64,000 nt of DNA from Thermoplasmata archaeon. Its GTDB lineage: Archaea; Thermoplasmatota; Thermoplasmata; Thermoplasmatales; GCA-001856825. The position numbers and the translations under genes were made by a program. Each line of letters starts with the position of its first letter. The first letter of the stretch is position 1. The notes beneath the pieces were generated by a model that searched no databases, was not told the origin of the DNA, and worked only from the letters and a program-made list of their open reading frames with translations. The stretch lies in assembly GCA_021797915.1 (NCBI GenBank), contig JAJZYT010000001.1, positions 118,067-182,066 on the forward strand. The letters run 5' to 3'. Shown here piece by piece: positions 20,261-29,789 of this stretch.

Positions 20261-21139
20261 ATGTCTACCATTCAGTTCTATTTGGTGGATGTTTTTGCAA
20301 AGGAGAGATTTGAAGGTAATCAGCTAGCTGTGTTTCCAGAAGTGAATGGGCTTGATGGAAGTACTATGCAGAAAATAGCAACGGAAATGAATCTCTCCGA
20401 AACAACCTTTGTTATCGGTTCCGAAGTTGACAGGGATGGCAAAATAAGTTTCAAGACCAAAATATTCACAAAGAACGAGGAACTGCCGTTCGCGGGTCAT
20501 CCGACTCTGGGCACTGCTTATGTATTGAAACAACTGTATGGTGGAGATGAAATCTGGCTTTCCCTCAAGGTGGGAAGGATCAGAGTCAAGTTTTCAGAAC
20601 TTGGAGAAGGAGTGACTGGTGAGATGACTCAGAAAGACCCATCGTTCGGTAAGCTTCACGATGCTGGCACTATGGCTAGGATCTATGGTATCAAGAAAGC
20701 GGAAATAGACGACAAACTCAAAATACAGACAGTCTCGACAGGAAACCCATTCATAATACTACCAGTGAAAACTCTGAAGACGATACAGAGGCTTACTCCA
20801 GACAACAAAGCAATGGAAGAATACCTGAAGGAGTCAGATGCAAAGTTCATTTACGTTGTGACACAAGAAACAGAGTCGAAAGAGTCTAGGATCCACGCTA
20901 GAATGCTCTACTATGGAGGAGAAGACCCTGCTACGGGATCTGCAGCTGGTCCTGCGACGGCATGGCTATTGAGCCAGAATCTGATCGAATCCGATAAGGT
21001 GTATTCTATAGAACAAGGTTCCGAAGCTCGTAGACCAAGCATAATTTATGTGCGTGGCTCAAAGAAAGACAAGAAAATTTCAAACATAAGGGTAGGAGGT
21101 AAGTGCTTCATCATCTCAAGAGGAGAAATGACTCTCTGA
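20261..21139 (+). CDS. PhzF-family isomerase-like protein
   Basis: VDVFAKERFEGNQLAVFP, ELPFAGHPTLGTAYVL, GGEDPATGSAAGP. Confidence 0.92.
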   Translation: MSTIQFYLVDVFAKERFEGNQLAVFPEVNGLDGSTMQKIATEMNLSETTFVIGSEVDRDGKISFKTKIFTKNEELPFAGHPTLGTAYVLKQLYGGDEIWLSLKVGRIRVKFSELGEGVTGEMTQKDPSFGKLHDAGTMARIYGIKKAEIDDKLKIQTVSTGNPFIILPVKTLKTIQRLTPDNKAMEEYLKESDAKFIYVVTQETESKESRIHARMLYYGGEDPATGSAAGPATAWLLSQNLIESDKVYSIEQGSEARRPSIIYVRGSKKDKKISNIRVGGKCFIISRGEMTL

Positions 21140-21215
21140 TTTTCTTTTAATGAGAGGTGAAAAGACTACCTTTTGACAGCAAGATGATTAAATATCAGCC
21201 ACATGTTCACTACTC

Positions 21216-22379
21216 ATGGCAGATGGATTCAACACAAGGGCAGTGCAGGCCGGTGAATTTAGGGATGAAAGAACTGGTAACGTGACTACTCCGATATATG
21301 AGACATCAACTTTTTATAATCCGAATCCAAATCCTTCAGCGTACATTGACCACACGAGAAACAAACCTTTCATGTACACGAGATGGGGTAATCCCACGCT
21401 TGAATCCCTGGAGAAAAAATATGCTGCTCTCGATGGTGTTGAAGAGTCGCTTTCTTTCTCTACCGGTATGGGTGCCATAACTTCAGTTGTAATGTCATTA
21501 CTTAAAAAGGGTGATAGACTTCTCTCAATGAAGGAACTCTATGGAGAGACATTCTTGTTCTTCACGAAGTATTTGCCATCAATAGGGATAAAAGTTGATC
21601 TTGTTAATCTGGACGAACTCAATTCGGGAAGCGTGAACCTTAAAGGCTACGCTGGATTGTACGCAGAGTCCATAGCGAACCCGACTCTAAAGGTCTGCGA
21701 CCTTAGTCTTCTGGGTAAGATGTCAGTGGAGGCCGGAGTTCCGTTGTTGGTAGATGCTACGTTTGCCAGTCCCTACAACCAGAATCCGGTCAAGCTGGGG
21801 GCAGCATATTCGCTTCACAGCGGTACAAAATACATAGGTGGACATAGTGACATCATGCTGGGCCTTGCAGGTTTCGAGAAAAAGAACATGGACGCAGTCT
21901 GGGCCAAAAGGAAAATGTTCGGTGCCTCTCCAGATCCGATACAGGCATATCTTGGACTCAGAGGATTGAAGACTCTTGGCCTGAGAATGAAAGCGCACAA
22001 TCGGAATGCAATGGAGATTGCCAGGTTCCTATCTACCCACAGGAAAGTGGACAAGGTATTCTACCCAGGACTTGAAGGATCTGAGTACAATGAAGTGGCT
22101 AAGAGAAATTTGACGGGGTTCGGCGGAATGGTCTCCTTCGAGTTAGCTGGAGGGCGGAACGCAGTTAAGGACATGGCTAGAAAACTCAAGATATTCTCAT
22201 ACGCTCCAAGCTTGGGCGGAGTCGAATCACTTTTCACTCTTCCTGTTGAAACTTCACATCTTAGTTTGACTCCAACTGAAAGAATGGAAGCAGGAATTGC
22301 GGAAGGACTTGTCCGTATGTCGGTCGGAATTGAAGATAAAGAAGATCTCATAGAGGATCTGAAAAATGCTCTAGGATGA
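21216..22379 (+). CDS. Cys/Met metabolism PLP enzyme (cystathionine/methionine gamma-lyase family)
   Basis: TRAVQAGEFRDERTGNVTTPIYETSTF, SLHSGTKYIGGHSDIMLG (PLP Lys). Confidence 0.9.
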   Translation: MADGFNTRAVQAGEFRDERTGNVTTPIYETSTFYNPNPNPSAYIDHTRNKPFMYTRWGNPTLESLEKKYAALDGVEESLSFSTGMGAITSVVMSLLKKGDRLLSMKELYGETFLFFTKYLPSIGIKVDLVNLDELNSGSVNLKGYAGLYAESIANPTLKVCDLSLLGKMSVEAGVPLLVDATFASPYNQNPVKLGAAYSLHSGTKYIGGHSDIMLGLAGFEKKNMDAVWAKRKMFGASPDPIQAYLGLRGLKTLGLRMKAHNRNAMEIARFLSTHRKVDKVFYPGLEGSEYNEVAKRNLTGFGGMVSFELAGGRNAVKDMARKLKIFSYAPSLGGVESLFTLPVETSHLSLTPTERMEAGIAEGLVRMSVGIEDKEDLIEDLKNALG

Positions 22380-22425
22380 CGGCACCACGTATAGATAAAC
22401 ACTGAGAAATGAAAATATACCCATT

Positions 22426-23793
22426 TCAAAGCTTAAAGCCAAGTTTAAATTCCTTTCCAACTTCTTCAAATATCTTCTTTTCTATTTCAACGCCAGCTGA
22501 AAGATAGCACTGCTTAGCACTTTCATATCCATTTTCTCCTAATTTTTCCGAACCCTCTCCTACTGCTGAAAGCAGCATCTCGCTCGCGGTGTCAAAATCT
22601 CCTGCTGGGAAGACGTAGCCATTAGATCCATTGATAACTAGCTCGCTCACGCCTGTTCCGCTGCTCACCACAACCGGTTTCTTGTTGACCCAACCTTCAA
22701 GGACAGTCATCCCGAAACCTTCGAGCGTTGAGGTTAGAAGTACCGCGGAAGCCAAGCTGTAAGCCGCTTTTAGCTCATCCTTTGATGAATGCCCAAGGAA
22801 CGTCACCTTATCTTCCAGCTTAAGTTCCTTAACCAGTCCCTCAAGTTCTGCCCTCCACGCTCCTCCTTTTCTAAATCCAAGCCCTCCTCTGGAGGAAGAT
22901 GAAAAACTGCCGTTTCCGATGAGTACCAGTCTTAATTTTTCTTTTTTTGCTGCCTTGGCAAAAGCTCTTATCCCGATATCTTGGGATTTTATGCGATCCA
23001 TTCTCGCCACTATAACCACTAATTTTTCATCAGCTTTCAGGCCCACTTTTTCTTTGAATTTGTCAAATTCTGAAGAGCTCGGAGGATCGGTCCACTCCCG
23101 GGGATCTACGTACGGGTACAGCTGATATGCCCTTCCTCTGTAATCGGACTTTATCAACCCTTCAAGATCTCTTCTTGTGCTAACGACGACTGCATCAAAA
23201 CTTTCCATACCTTTGACGACTATCCTTCTCGCAAACGTTCCCATCTTTTCAGGGACGAAAGGTATGTGCCATCGAAGTATAGCTGGTGCTGCAGGACCTA
23301 TAGCTGTGCCTGTCATAAGTAGTTGGAAGTCTTGTATATAGAAAAGATCGACGTCTCTCATGTACTCAAACATTTTAGTTGAGTTTTGCCAGTTGTAGGT
23401 TGCGTAGGCATTGAATTCTTCTTGAGTGAATTTTGATCTCCCAGATCCGTGAATTTCCGACCATAAGCCTTCTTTGAACCCAGTATAGTTCCTCAAGACT
23501 CGCTCGTCCACCTCCACGTGAGAAATCGTGAGATTTCCCATGGACAGTCTAGGGGGATAATTCACTCCTAGGGAAACCCAAACAACTTTTTCTAGAAATC
23601 CTTCTTCCATCATTGTTTTTACTGACGGGTAGAGCATGTTAGTCACTCCTCCAGGAGTGAACTCGTAATCAATTCCTTCCTCCAGACTTTGAATATCTAA
23701 AGGGTCTGGTAGTTCTCCGTACTTCTCAAGGAGGTCATTATAACTTAATTTGAACCTCACTATCGGAGTTTGACTGTTTACACATATTTTCAT
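22426..23793 (-). CDS. GT4-family glycosyltransferase
   Basis: GGVTNMLYPSVKTM N-terminus, VVIVARMDRIKSQDIGIRAFA, LTSTLEGFGMTVLEGW. Confidence 0.85.
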   Translation of the reverse strand: MKICVNSQTPIVRFKLSYNDLLEKYGELPDPLDIQSLEEGIDYEFTPGGVTNMLYPSVKTMMEEGFLEKVVWVSLGVNYPPRLSMGNLTISHVEVDERVLRNYTGFKEGLWSEIHGSGRSKFTQEEFNAYATYNWQNSTKMFEYMRDVDLFYIQDFQLLMTGTAIGPAAPAILRWHIPFVPEKMGTFARRIVVKGMESFDAVVVSTRRDLEGLIKSDYRGRAYQLYPYVDPREWTDPPSSSEFDKFKEKVGLKADEKLVVIVARMDRIKSQDIGIRAFAKAAKKEKLRLVLIGNGSFSSSSRGGLGFRKGGAWRAELEGLVKELKLEDKVTFLGHSSKDELKAAYSLASAVLLTSTLEGFGMTVLEGWVNKKPVVVSSGTGVSELVINGSNGYVFPAGDFDTASEMLLSAVGEGSEKLGENGYESAKQCYLSAGVEIEKKIFEEVGKEFKLGFKL

Positions 23794-24099
23794 CTGATAT
23801 CAATAGAAGTATTCATTAAAAGGTTTCTTACAAAAAGCTTGAGAATTAGCGACTGAAGAGCTGTAAAAAATCTAGTACCATTCTCAGTTGCCAGTTCTAC
23901 TAATTTTGGGTAAACGATTGTATTATATTTATATGAAATAATTACACACTATTCCGTTAAGCTGGTGCAATTCAGTTATAATCCCACTAATGGCAATTAA
24001 CTGAAACAGGAGTCAGACCAAAGCAATAGTGTTGGCAGTATCGGGATTCATAGCCGGCGCAGCTGGAAAGCTTAAGTATTTGATTTTCAAGGTGGATTA

Positions 24100-24714
24100 A
24101 TGCTAAAAGATGATTTCTGGGATTACTTCAACAATAAAGGTGTATCCAAAGAAGATGTAAAGAAGCTATTGAAGCAGAGCGACCAAGTTGTAGATTACGA
24201 ACGAAGTGTATTGAAGAATGGAAGATACTGGCAGATTTCCAAGGACGAAGTCAGGTCGTTGTACTCTGTCATCAAGGAAAAGGAACCCAAGATTGTTGTA
24301 GAAACAGGCATGGGCTCTGGTGTGTCAACCACAAGCATTCTTAGTGCGATGGGACCGAAAGGGAAATTGATTAGTATCGATCCAGGAACCCCGTACGGAA
24401 AGGGAGACAAAGAAGTAGGTTTCATAATTCCAGCAAATCTTAGATCGAACCTCACTTATGTGAAAGGAACATCTTCTGAAAAGTTGAAGGACACTCTGAG
24501 CTCTATTAAAAAATTGGATGTATTTTTCCACGACTCGGACCATTCTTATGAGAACGTAATGTTTGAGCTTAACTCTGTTTGGTCAAAGATGGAAAAAGAT
24601 CCACTGATAATTGTGGACAATTTTGATTGGTCAGAAGCAGCGAGTGACTTTGCGAAAGAGAAGGGAATGAAACTGAGAAATCTTGCCGATGATCTCGCTT
24701 TGATTTCCAAGTGA
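24100..24714 (+). CDS. class I SAM-dependent methyltransferase
   Basis: VVETGMGSGVSTTSILSAM, KLDVFFHDSDHSYENVMFEL. Confidence 0.78.
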   Translation: MLKDDFWDYFNNKGVSKEDVKKLLKQSDQVVDYERSVLKNGRYWQISKDEVRSLYSVIKEKEPKIVVETGMGSGVSTTSILSAMGPKGKLISIDPGTPYGKGDKEVGFIIPANLRSNLTYVKGTSSEKLKDTLSSIKKLDVFFHDSDHSYENVMFELNSVWSKMEKDPLIIVDNFDWSEAASDFAKEKGMKLRNLADDLALISK

Positions 24715-24725
24715 AAGTTCCCCTT

Positions 24726-25499
24726 TCACTTGCCATTAATAAAGTCTATGGAATCTGTAATCTCCCTTGCTCCGGTGTCAATTCCAGTCAGCCAGTAGAA
24801 ATCTTGAAACATTCTTGATTTCATTTCGTGGATATGTCTGGATTCGTAGTGCTTGAACTCAAAGTCAGTGCTGGTTCGGTAAAGTATAAGGTTACTTGCA
24901 CTTCCCTTGTACCTTGCCTTCTTATCTCCAGACAATAACTGTCGCCACTCCTCATCACCAATCTTACCCTCTGAACGCCTTATAATTGACTCAGCAGCAA
25001 TTCTGACAAAATTCCACGAAAATGACCTTCCTTCAAACAAGAAAACCGTATGAGAAGAGCCTACCGAAAACAAAATTCTGGAAAGCACGACTTTTTTTGT
25101 AGGGTCTCTAGAAAATGATTCCAATTTTCCCTCAAGAAACTGCTTAATCACTCTCTGCAGGAGCCGTTTGTTCAAACGTCTATCACAAAAATAAACATAT
25201 TCTTTTTGAAGCGATATCCTGAGGTTCACGAATTCGTCTGTTTCAAAATACCCCCTTACCATAATACCTTTAATTGAATCTACTATCTTGCATACCTTCA
25301 GTGGATCACTATGAGCCACTTCTATTATCGAGGAGGCAGATCTTACGTGCGAGTCTGTCCTTGATGATCCATAGACTTTATTGACTCCGATTGGGGCAAG
25401 CGCCTTTAGTATTTCGCCCTGTACTGTTCTCAAGTTGGGCTGGACCTGGAATCCAAAGAACGAATCGTCATATGCTATCTTGAGCAGGCAGTATCTCAT
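24726..25499 (-). CDS. truA: tRNA pseudouridine synthase, TruA family
   Basis: KIAYDDSFFGFQVQPNLRTVQGEILKAL and GSSRTDSHVRSASSII (catalytic Asp); ATG at 25499. Confidence 0.85.
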   Translation of the reverse strand: MRYCLLKIAYDDSFFGFQVQPNLRTVQGEILKALAPIGVNKVYGSSRTDSHVRSASSIIEVAHSDPLKVCKIVDSIKGIMVRGYFETDEFVNLRISLQKEYVYFCDRRLNKRLLQRVIKQFLEGKLESFSRDPTKKVVLSRILFSVGSSHTVFLFEGRSFSWNFVRIAAESIIRRSEGKIGDEEWRQLLSGDKKARYKGSASNLILYRTSTDFEFKHYESRHIHEMKSRMFQDFYWLTGIDTGAREITDSIDFINGK

Positions 25500-26364
25500 C
25501 TTTGTACCTCCTGGACAATCTGTCCGCGTACTTGGTCTGGGGGAAGTGTCCTTCATTTGTCAGGAATTGCACACTCGATTCTAGATCTGCTAAATAACCC
25601 TTTGAAACAAAATACTTCCCGATTCTCTTACCTATCTTTTTAGCTCCCAAGATTATATCTCCCTCTCTCTCATGTCCAATCAACAGACTCTTAGCAATCC
25701 CCACAGTTTCAACATTCTTCGATACACCAACGAGTGTGGCGATACCCCTACCATCTCTATGAATCATTCCATTCCCGTCAATCACATTCACAGCTTCTTT
25801 TTTCACCAGCATTTCAAGGATCTCTCCTTCCCGAAGGTAGAGATAATTGGGAATGTAAGGAGATTTTGCTTCTCTAACTGCAACTTCATAACTGAGGTCA
25901 TCCTGGAAATCAACGGCTACACCTACACCCCTTCTTCCAGAATAGGAAATGTCTAATGCAACAACTCTTTCATAAAGTTCATCCTCCTTTTCCAAGTCAA
26001 TTCTGTTCACTTCCTCCCTAAATTTTTTGAGGGGAAAATTAGATTTGAATTCGTCAAATCTGATTCTGTTGTAGTTCTCAACTCTGCCATTTGATATCCG
26101 AATGCCATCCTTCCTGAGTCTTCTTACCTTTTCCTCTACTCCATTGGGATTAGTATAACCACCCAATTTTCCATCCGACATTATGACCCTGTAACAGGGA
26201 AGATTGTCTGGATCATCGTTCTCTGAAAGCATTTCTCCCACGGCCCTTGAAGCAATAATGTCTCCGAGCTGTAAAGCCAAATCTCCATATGTTGAAATGT
26301 ATCCCTCAGGGATTTGAGCTAAAAGATCGTAGAATTCCTTGTAAATGTTAGGCTTGTCAATCAT
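25468..26364 (-). CDS. O6-alkylguanine-DNA alkyltransferase-endonuclease V fusion
   Basis: N-terminal AGT motifs IPEGYISTYGDLA, RAVGEMLSEN, LPCYRVIMSDGKLGGY; C-terminal EndoV motifs VALDISYSGRRGVGVAV, IPNYLYLREGEIL, VIDGNGMIH, TVGIAKSLLIG. Confidence 0.9.
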   Translation of the reverse strand: MIDKPNIYKEFYDLLAQIPEGYISTYGDLALQLGDIIASRAVGEMLSENDDPDNLPCYRVIMSDGKLGGYTNPNGVEEKVRRLRKDGIRISNGRVENYNRIRFDEFKSNFPLKKFREEVNRIDLEKEDELYERVVALDISYSGRRGVGVAVDFQDDLSYEVAVREAKSPYIPNYLYLREGEILEMLVKKEAVNVIDGNGMIHRDGRGIATLVGVSKNVETVGIAKSLLIGHEREGDIILGAKKIGKRIGKYFVSKGYLADLESSVQFLTNEGHFPQTKYADRLSRRYKDEILPAQDSI

Positions 26365-27271
26365 TAATGTTGACTTCCAGTTCCATCAATTCTTCCGCCG
26401 CTATGACATTTTGGAAAACAGATTTAGCTTCATCCACGATTGGTTTGATGTCGTTATATCTGGGACTGAAGTGAACTAGAATAAGTTTGCGCGAGTTGGA
26501 GTCCTTCGCCTGGATAGCCGCATCCTTTCCCGTTGAATGGCCATAAGAAGTCACTTTCTCTTCATTGCTTTTTTCACCAGTTGACTCGTGAATAAGAACG
26601 GAAGAGTCTTTGAAAAGGTCAAGCAGGTTCTTGGCTCTCCTTGTGTCACCAGAATAGGATACCTTCCTTCCTTTCCTTACTCCTGCAGAGATATCCTCTA
26701 GATTGATTGCGTTTCCATTAACCTGTGCAGAACCCTCCTTCCTGATTTTTTCCAATAAACGTCTCGGGACCTTGAGGCGTTCGATCTTTGATTCGTCCAA
26801 TTTGGCGTAGTCCTTCTCTATCAATGAATAGGAGAGGGCTGGAACCGTGTGGCTTGCCTCAGCATAAGCGACAGAGTAGTCTCCAAAATCTACTGATGAA
26901 TTCCCTTTCAACTCTTCAATCCTTATTTCGAAATTCAAGGAATAGTATCCAATTGAAAGTAAATTTCCAAGGACTGAAGAAGCTCCAATCGGGCCATAAA
27001 TTTCGAGAGGATCCGTTCTCCCGTAAAAACTCATCGTCTGGATCAACCCAGGAAGTCCTAGGAAATGGTCTCCGTGGAAATGGGTAATGAAAATCTTTCT
27101 AATCTTCATCAGAGAGAGTGAGCTCTTCATCAGTGCAGTCTGGGTGCTCTCTCCACAGTCAAATAGAATAGCCTCATCATTGATCCTTACTCCCACGCTC
27201 AGAGTGTTCCTCTGGGGCGTAGGCCACGAACCCCCCGTTCCAAAGAAAAAGAGTCTGATGGAGGAGATCAT
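26357..27271 (-). CDS. rnz: ribonuclease Z
   Basis: FFGTGGSWPTPQRN, ITHFHGDHFLGLPGL, HSTGKDAA; metallo-beta-lactamase fold. Confidence 0.92.
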   Translation of the reverse strand: MISSIRLFFFGTGGSWPTPQRNTLSVGVRINDEAILFDCGESTQTALMKSSLSLMKIRKIFITHFHGDHFLGLPGLIQTMSFYGRTDPLEIYGPIGASSVLGNLLSIGYYSLNFEIRIEELKGNSSVDFGDYSVAYAEASHTVPALSYSLIEKDYAKLDESKIERLKVPRRLLEKIRKEGSAQVNGNAINLEDISAGVRKGRKVSYSGDTRRAKNLLDLFKDSSVLIHESTGEKSNEEKVTSYGHSTGKDAAIQAKDSNSRKLILVHFSPRYNDIKPIVDEAKSVFQNVIAAEELMELEVNIND

Positions 27272-28362
27272 CCAGATCTACCGAGAATTTTCAGCTCCAC
27301 TTCGTGCATTTCTTCTGGGCTGCTGTGTGTCCGGGGTCTTGGTGGAAGGAAATAACAGTCGCACGATGAGGTGTCAGATAAGAATATGTCAAACGCTCCT
27401 ATCTTCTCTGAGAGCCTTTCTATTTCTATTTTGTCAAATCCTATAAGGGGTCTGAATATAGGCATGTTAATTTTCTCCTCAATGGTATTCAAATTATCCA
27501 GTGTTTGACTAGCCACTTGTCCTAGATCTTCTCCTGTTATAATCGCTTTTCCTCCAATCTCTCTCGCATAATTTTCCCCTTCCTTGTACATCTCTCTCTT
27601 GCAGAAGAGGCAGGTCCACCTTGCTTCCTTAGTCTTTCTGAGTTCCATGACAGTCTTGCCTATCATCTTCCTGTGGTCCATGATTTTGATCTCGATTGGA
27701 TATGGTGAATATTGCTCAAGCAGTTCCTTGTTCCTGAAAACTTTCTCCAGCGTCCTCGAACTCTGAAAATAGTGAATGAGGTTAAGTTCCATTCCCCTCT
27801 TTAACATCATATATGCTGCGACTGGAGAATCAATACCTGCAGAAATGAGCGCGACTCCTTTCCCCTGCGATCGTACCGGCATACCCCCAACGCCCTGAAC
27901 AGTTTCGTCATAGATGTACGAAAATTTGGACCCTATGTCCACTCCTATGTTCTTGTCATAGTTGAACAGGTCTACCTTAGCCTCCGGGTTGGAATCTAGT
28001 ACTAACTCTCCCAGTCTTGCTGAGAAATCCTGAGAAGTCATCGGAAAGTTCTTGTCCCTTCTGTTGACGGTAATCCTGAACTTGCCATTCACTCCAATTT
28101 GTGAAATCCTTGTTTCGATTTCTGGTATAGTGGAGTTGACTTTCTCAACGACAGAAAACGATGCAATTCCAAATACCTTTGAAAGTAAATGATCAACCCT
28201 TTCCTCGGAGTCAACAATAAGGCGAGACTCTTCTCTAATGACGTTCCCCCTGATGGAACTCTCGTTTAGTTTAGCCATTATGTTCCTTGAAAGTAACTCC
28301 TCGAAGTAATTTCGATTATCTCCTTTTGTACCTATCTCCGAGTATCTTACGAGGGTGAGCAC
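27268..28362 (-). CDS. thiI: tRNA 4-thiouridine sulfurtransferase ThiI
   Basis: LVRYSEIGTKGDNRNYFEELL, THUMP region, GVALISAGIDSPVAAYMMLKRG PP-loop; no rhodanese domain. Confidence 0.9.
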   Translation of the reverse strand: MLTLVRYSEIGTKGDNRNYFEELLSRNIMAKLNESSIRGNVIREESRLIVDSEERVDHLLSKVFGIASFSVVEKVNSTIPEIETRISQIGVNGKFRITVNRRDKNFPMTSQDFSARLGELVLDSNPEAKVDLFNYDKNIGVDIGSKFSYIYDETVQGVGGMPVRSQGKGVALISAGIDSPVAAYMMLKRGMELNLIHYFQSSRTLEKVFRNKELLEQYSPYPIEIKIMDHRKMIGKTVMELRKTKEARWTCLFCKREMYKEGENYAREIGGKAIITGEDLGQVASQTLDNLNTIEEKINMPIFRPLIGFDKIEIERLSEKIGAFDIFLSDTSSCDCYFLPPRPRTHSSPEEMHEVELKILGRSG

Positions 28363-28511
28363 CAGGGTCTAAGGTATCCTCTTTTATGAACCTTTCTTAG
28401 TTTAGAATGTGTACACGGGAATTCGATTTCAGCGTCTTGACTGATGAAGAAACGGCGATCATTTACTATTAGAATTTTAGTTCGTTTCATCCTAAATAAA
28501 AATTTATAACA

Positions 28512-29150
28512 ATGCAGTATATTAGTTCGGAAATGACCAACTTAAGCGATTTCCTTCACATTGCCATAGAACTTTTCGTCGTTGTCGATCCATTTGCAGC
28601 GATGATCATGTTCATCACTTTTGCAAAAGGAGAAGACGTGAAGGAAAGGAGGAGACTGGTAAATGATGCCACTATTTCCAGCTTCCTTATCTTGTTGTTT
28701 TTTGCTTTTGTAGGCGCCTACATCCTTCTTTACTTCGGGATCTCCATAGCCGCTCTCGAAATCGCAGGAGGAATCCTGATTCTTTTAACTAGTATTGAAA
28801 TGGTGACTGAGGGAGATAAACCGTCCGGGAAGAAGGGCACAAGCGAAGCTGACCCTGTTAAGAGGGATGTCGGCATAGTCCCGTTAGGCACACCACTGCT
28901 GGCAGGTCCAGGCGCAATCTCGCTTGTCATTCTACTGATGCACGATTACAACTGGGGATTAGTCATTTTGGCGATAGTGGTTGTATCCGTGATCACTTAT
29001 ATTCTATTCCTCTCAAGCTTCTACATATACAACATAATAAAGGAGAAAGGAGCAAGGGCACTTACCAGGGTGTTTGGTATTCTTGTGGCAGGATTTGCTA
29101 TCCAGTACATTCTGACCGGGGCCTTACTCTTCTTCCACATTCACGTTTGA
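28512..29150 (+). CDS. MarC-family integral membrane protein
   Basis: VDPFAAMIMFITFAKG, FGISIAALEIAGGILILL, VPLGTPLLAGPGAISLVILL. Confidence 0.9.
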   Translation: MQYISSEMTNLSDFLHIAIELFVVVDPFAAMIMFITFAKGEDVKERRRLVNDATISSFLILLFFAFVGAYILLYFGISIAALEIAGGILILLTSIEMVTEGDKPSGKKGTSEADPVKRDVGIVPLGTPLLAGPGAISLVILLMHDYNWGLVILAIVVVSVITYILFLSSFYIYNIIKEKGARALTRVFGILVAGFAIQYILTGALLFFHIHV

Positions 29151-29174
29151 CCGGTTCCAAATTTATTAATAACG

Positions 29175-29789
29175 TTGAAGGATTGCATTGAAGTGACGGT
29201 TATCAAGGCAGATATTGCAAACGTGCAGCAGATCATCGATGGTATGGAGAGGGGACCGGTGGTTCTGCCGACTGAGACGCTGTATGCGCTCGCTGTTCCT
29301 ATATCCAACAAGTCTGGATATGATGCCGTCTATAAACTTAAGAATGTCAAGATGCTGAGTGCAAGCCCTGTCGGATTCTATGGTTTGAGAGATATGGAGA
29401 AATATTGCTTGATGGACGAAGGTACAAAGAGAATCGCTAGGAAACTTCTACCGGGACCTCTGACGCTGATAATAAAGTCCAAGGTAGAGGCGCATTGGGT
29501 TGTGAACGAAAGAATAGCTGCAAGGATTTCTTCAAGTTTACTTGTTAGGGAGATCATCAGGAAAGTAGGGCCAATAACAATGGTTGGTGCAAATATACGT
29601 GGCTTCAGGTCCTCTGCAAACCTACAGGAAATAATGGGGCAGTTTGGGGATAAGATAAAACTCTATGTTGACGGAGGAGAGATAAGCGGTGTTCCATCCA
29701 CAATATACGATTGCACAACCAAGAAATTGTTAAGGGAGGGAACCATTACTCTCAAATCGATTAAGGAGGCCGAGAATGGATTACGATGA
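29175..29789 (+). CDS. divergent Sua5/YciO/YrdC-family protein
   Basis: GPVVLPTETLYALAVP, LLPGPLTLIIKSK; the KxRP and SAN motifs are altered. Confidence 0.8.
   Translation: MKDCIEVTVIKADIANVQQIIDGMERGPVVLPTETLYALAVPISNKSGYDAVYKLKNVKMLSASPVGFYGLRDMEKYCLMDEGTKRIARKLLPGPLTLIIKSKVEAHWVVNERIAARISSSLLVREIIRKVGPITMVGANIRGFRSSANLQEIMGQFGDKIKLYVDGGEISGVPSTIYDCTTKKLLREGTITLKSIKEAENGLR

Noticed and set aside
19870-20271. 133-aa minus ORF overlapping the end of the transporter gene and the intergenic region
   Set aside because: Low-complexity composition, mostly antisense to the transporter 3' end, no family pattern; treated as spurious.
23955-24020. Possible cobalamin-riboswitch-like string (gctggtgcaattcag...cccact...aggagtcagacc)
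   Set aside because: Only short resemblances to the B12 box and core; no convincing paired architecture by eye and the downstream gene is not a cobalamin gene. An Infernal RF00174 scan would decide.
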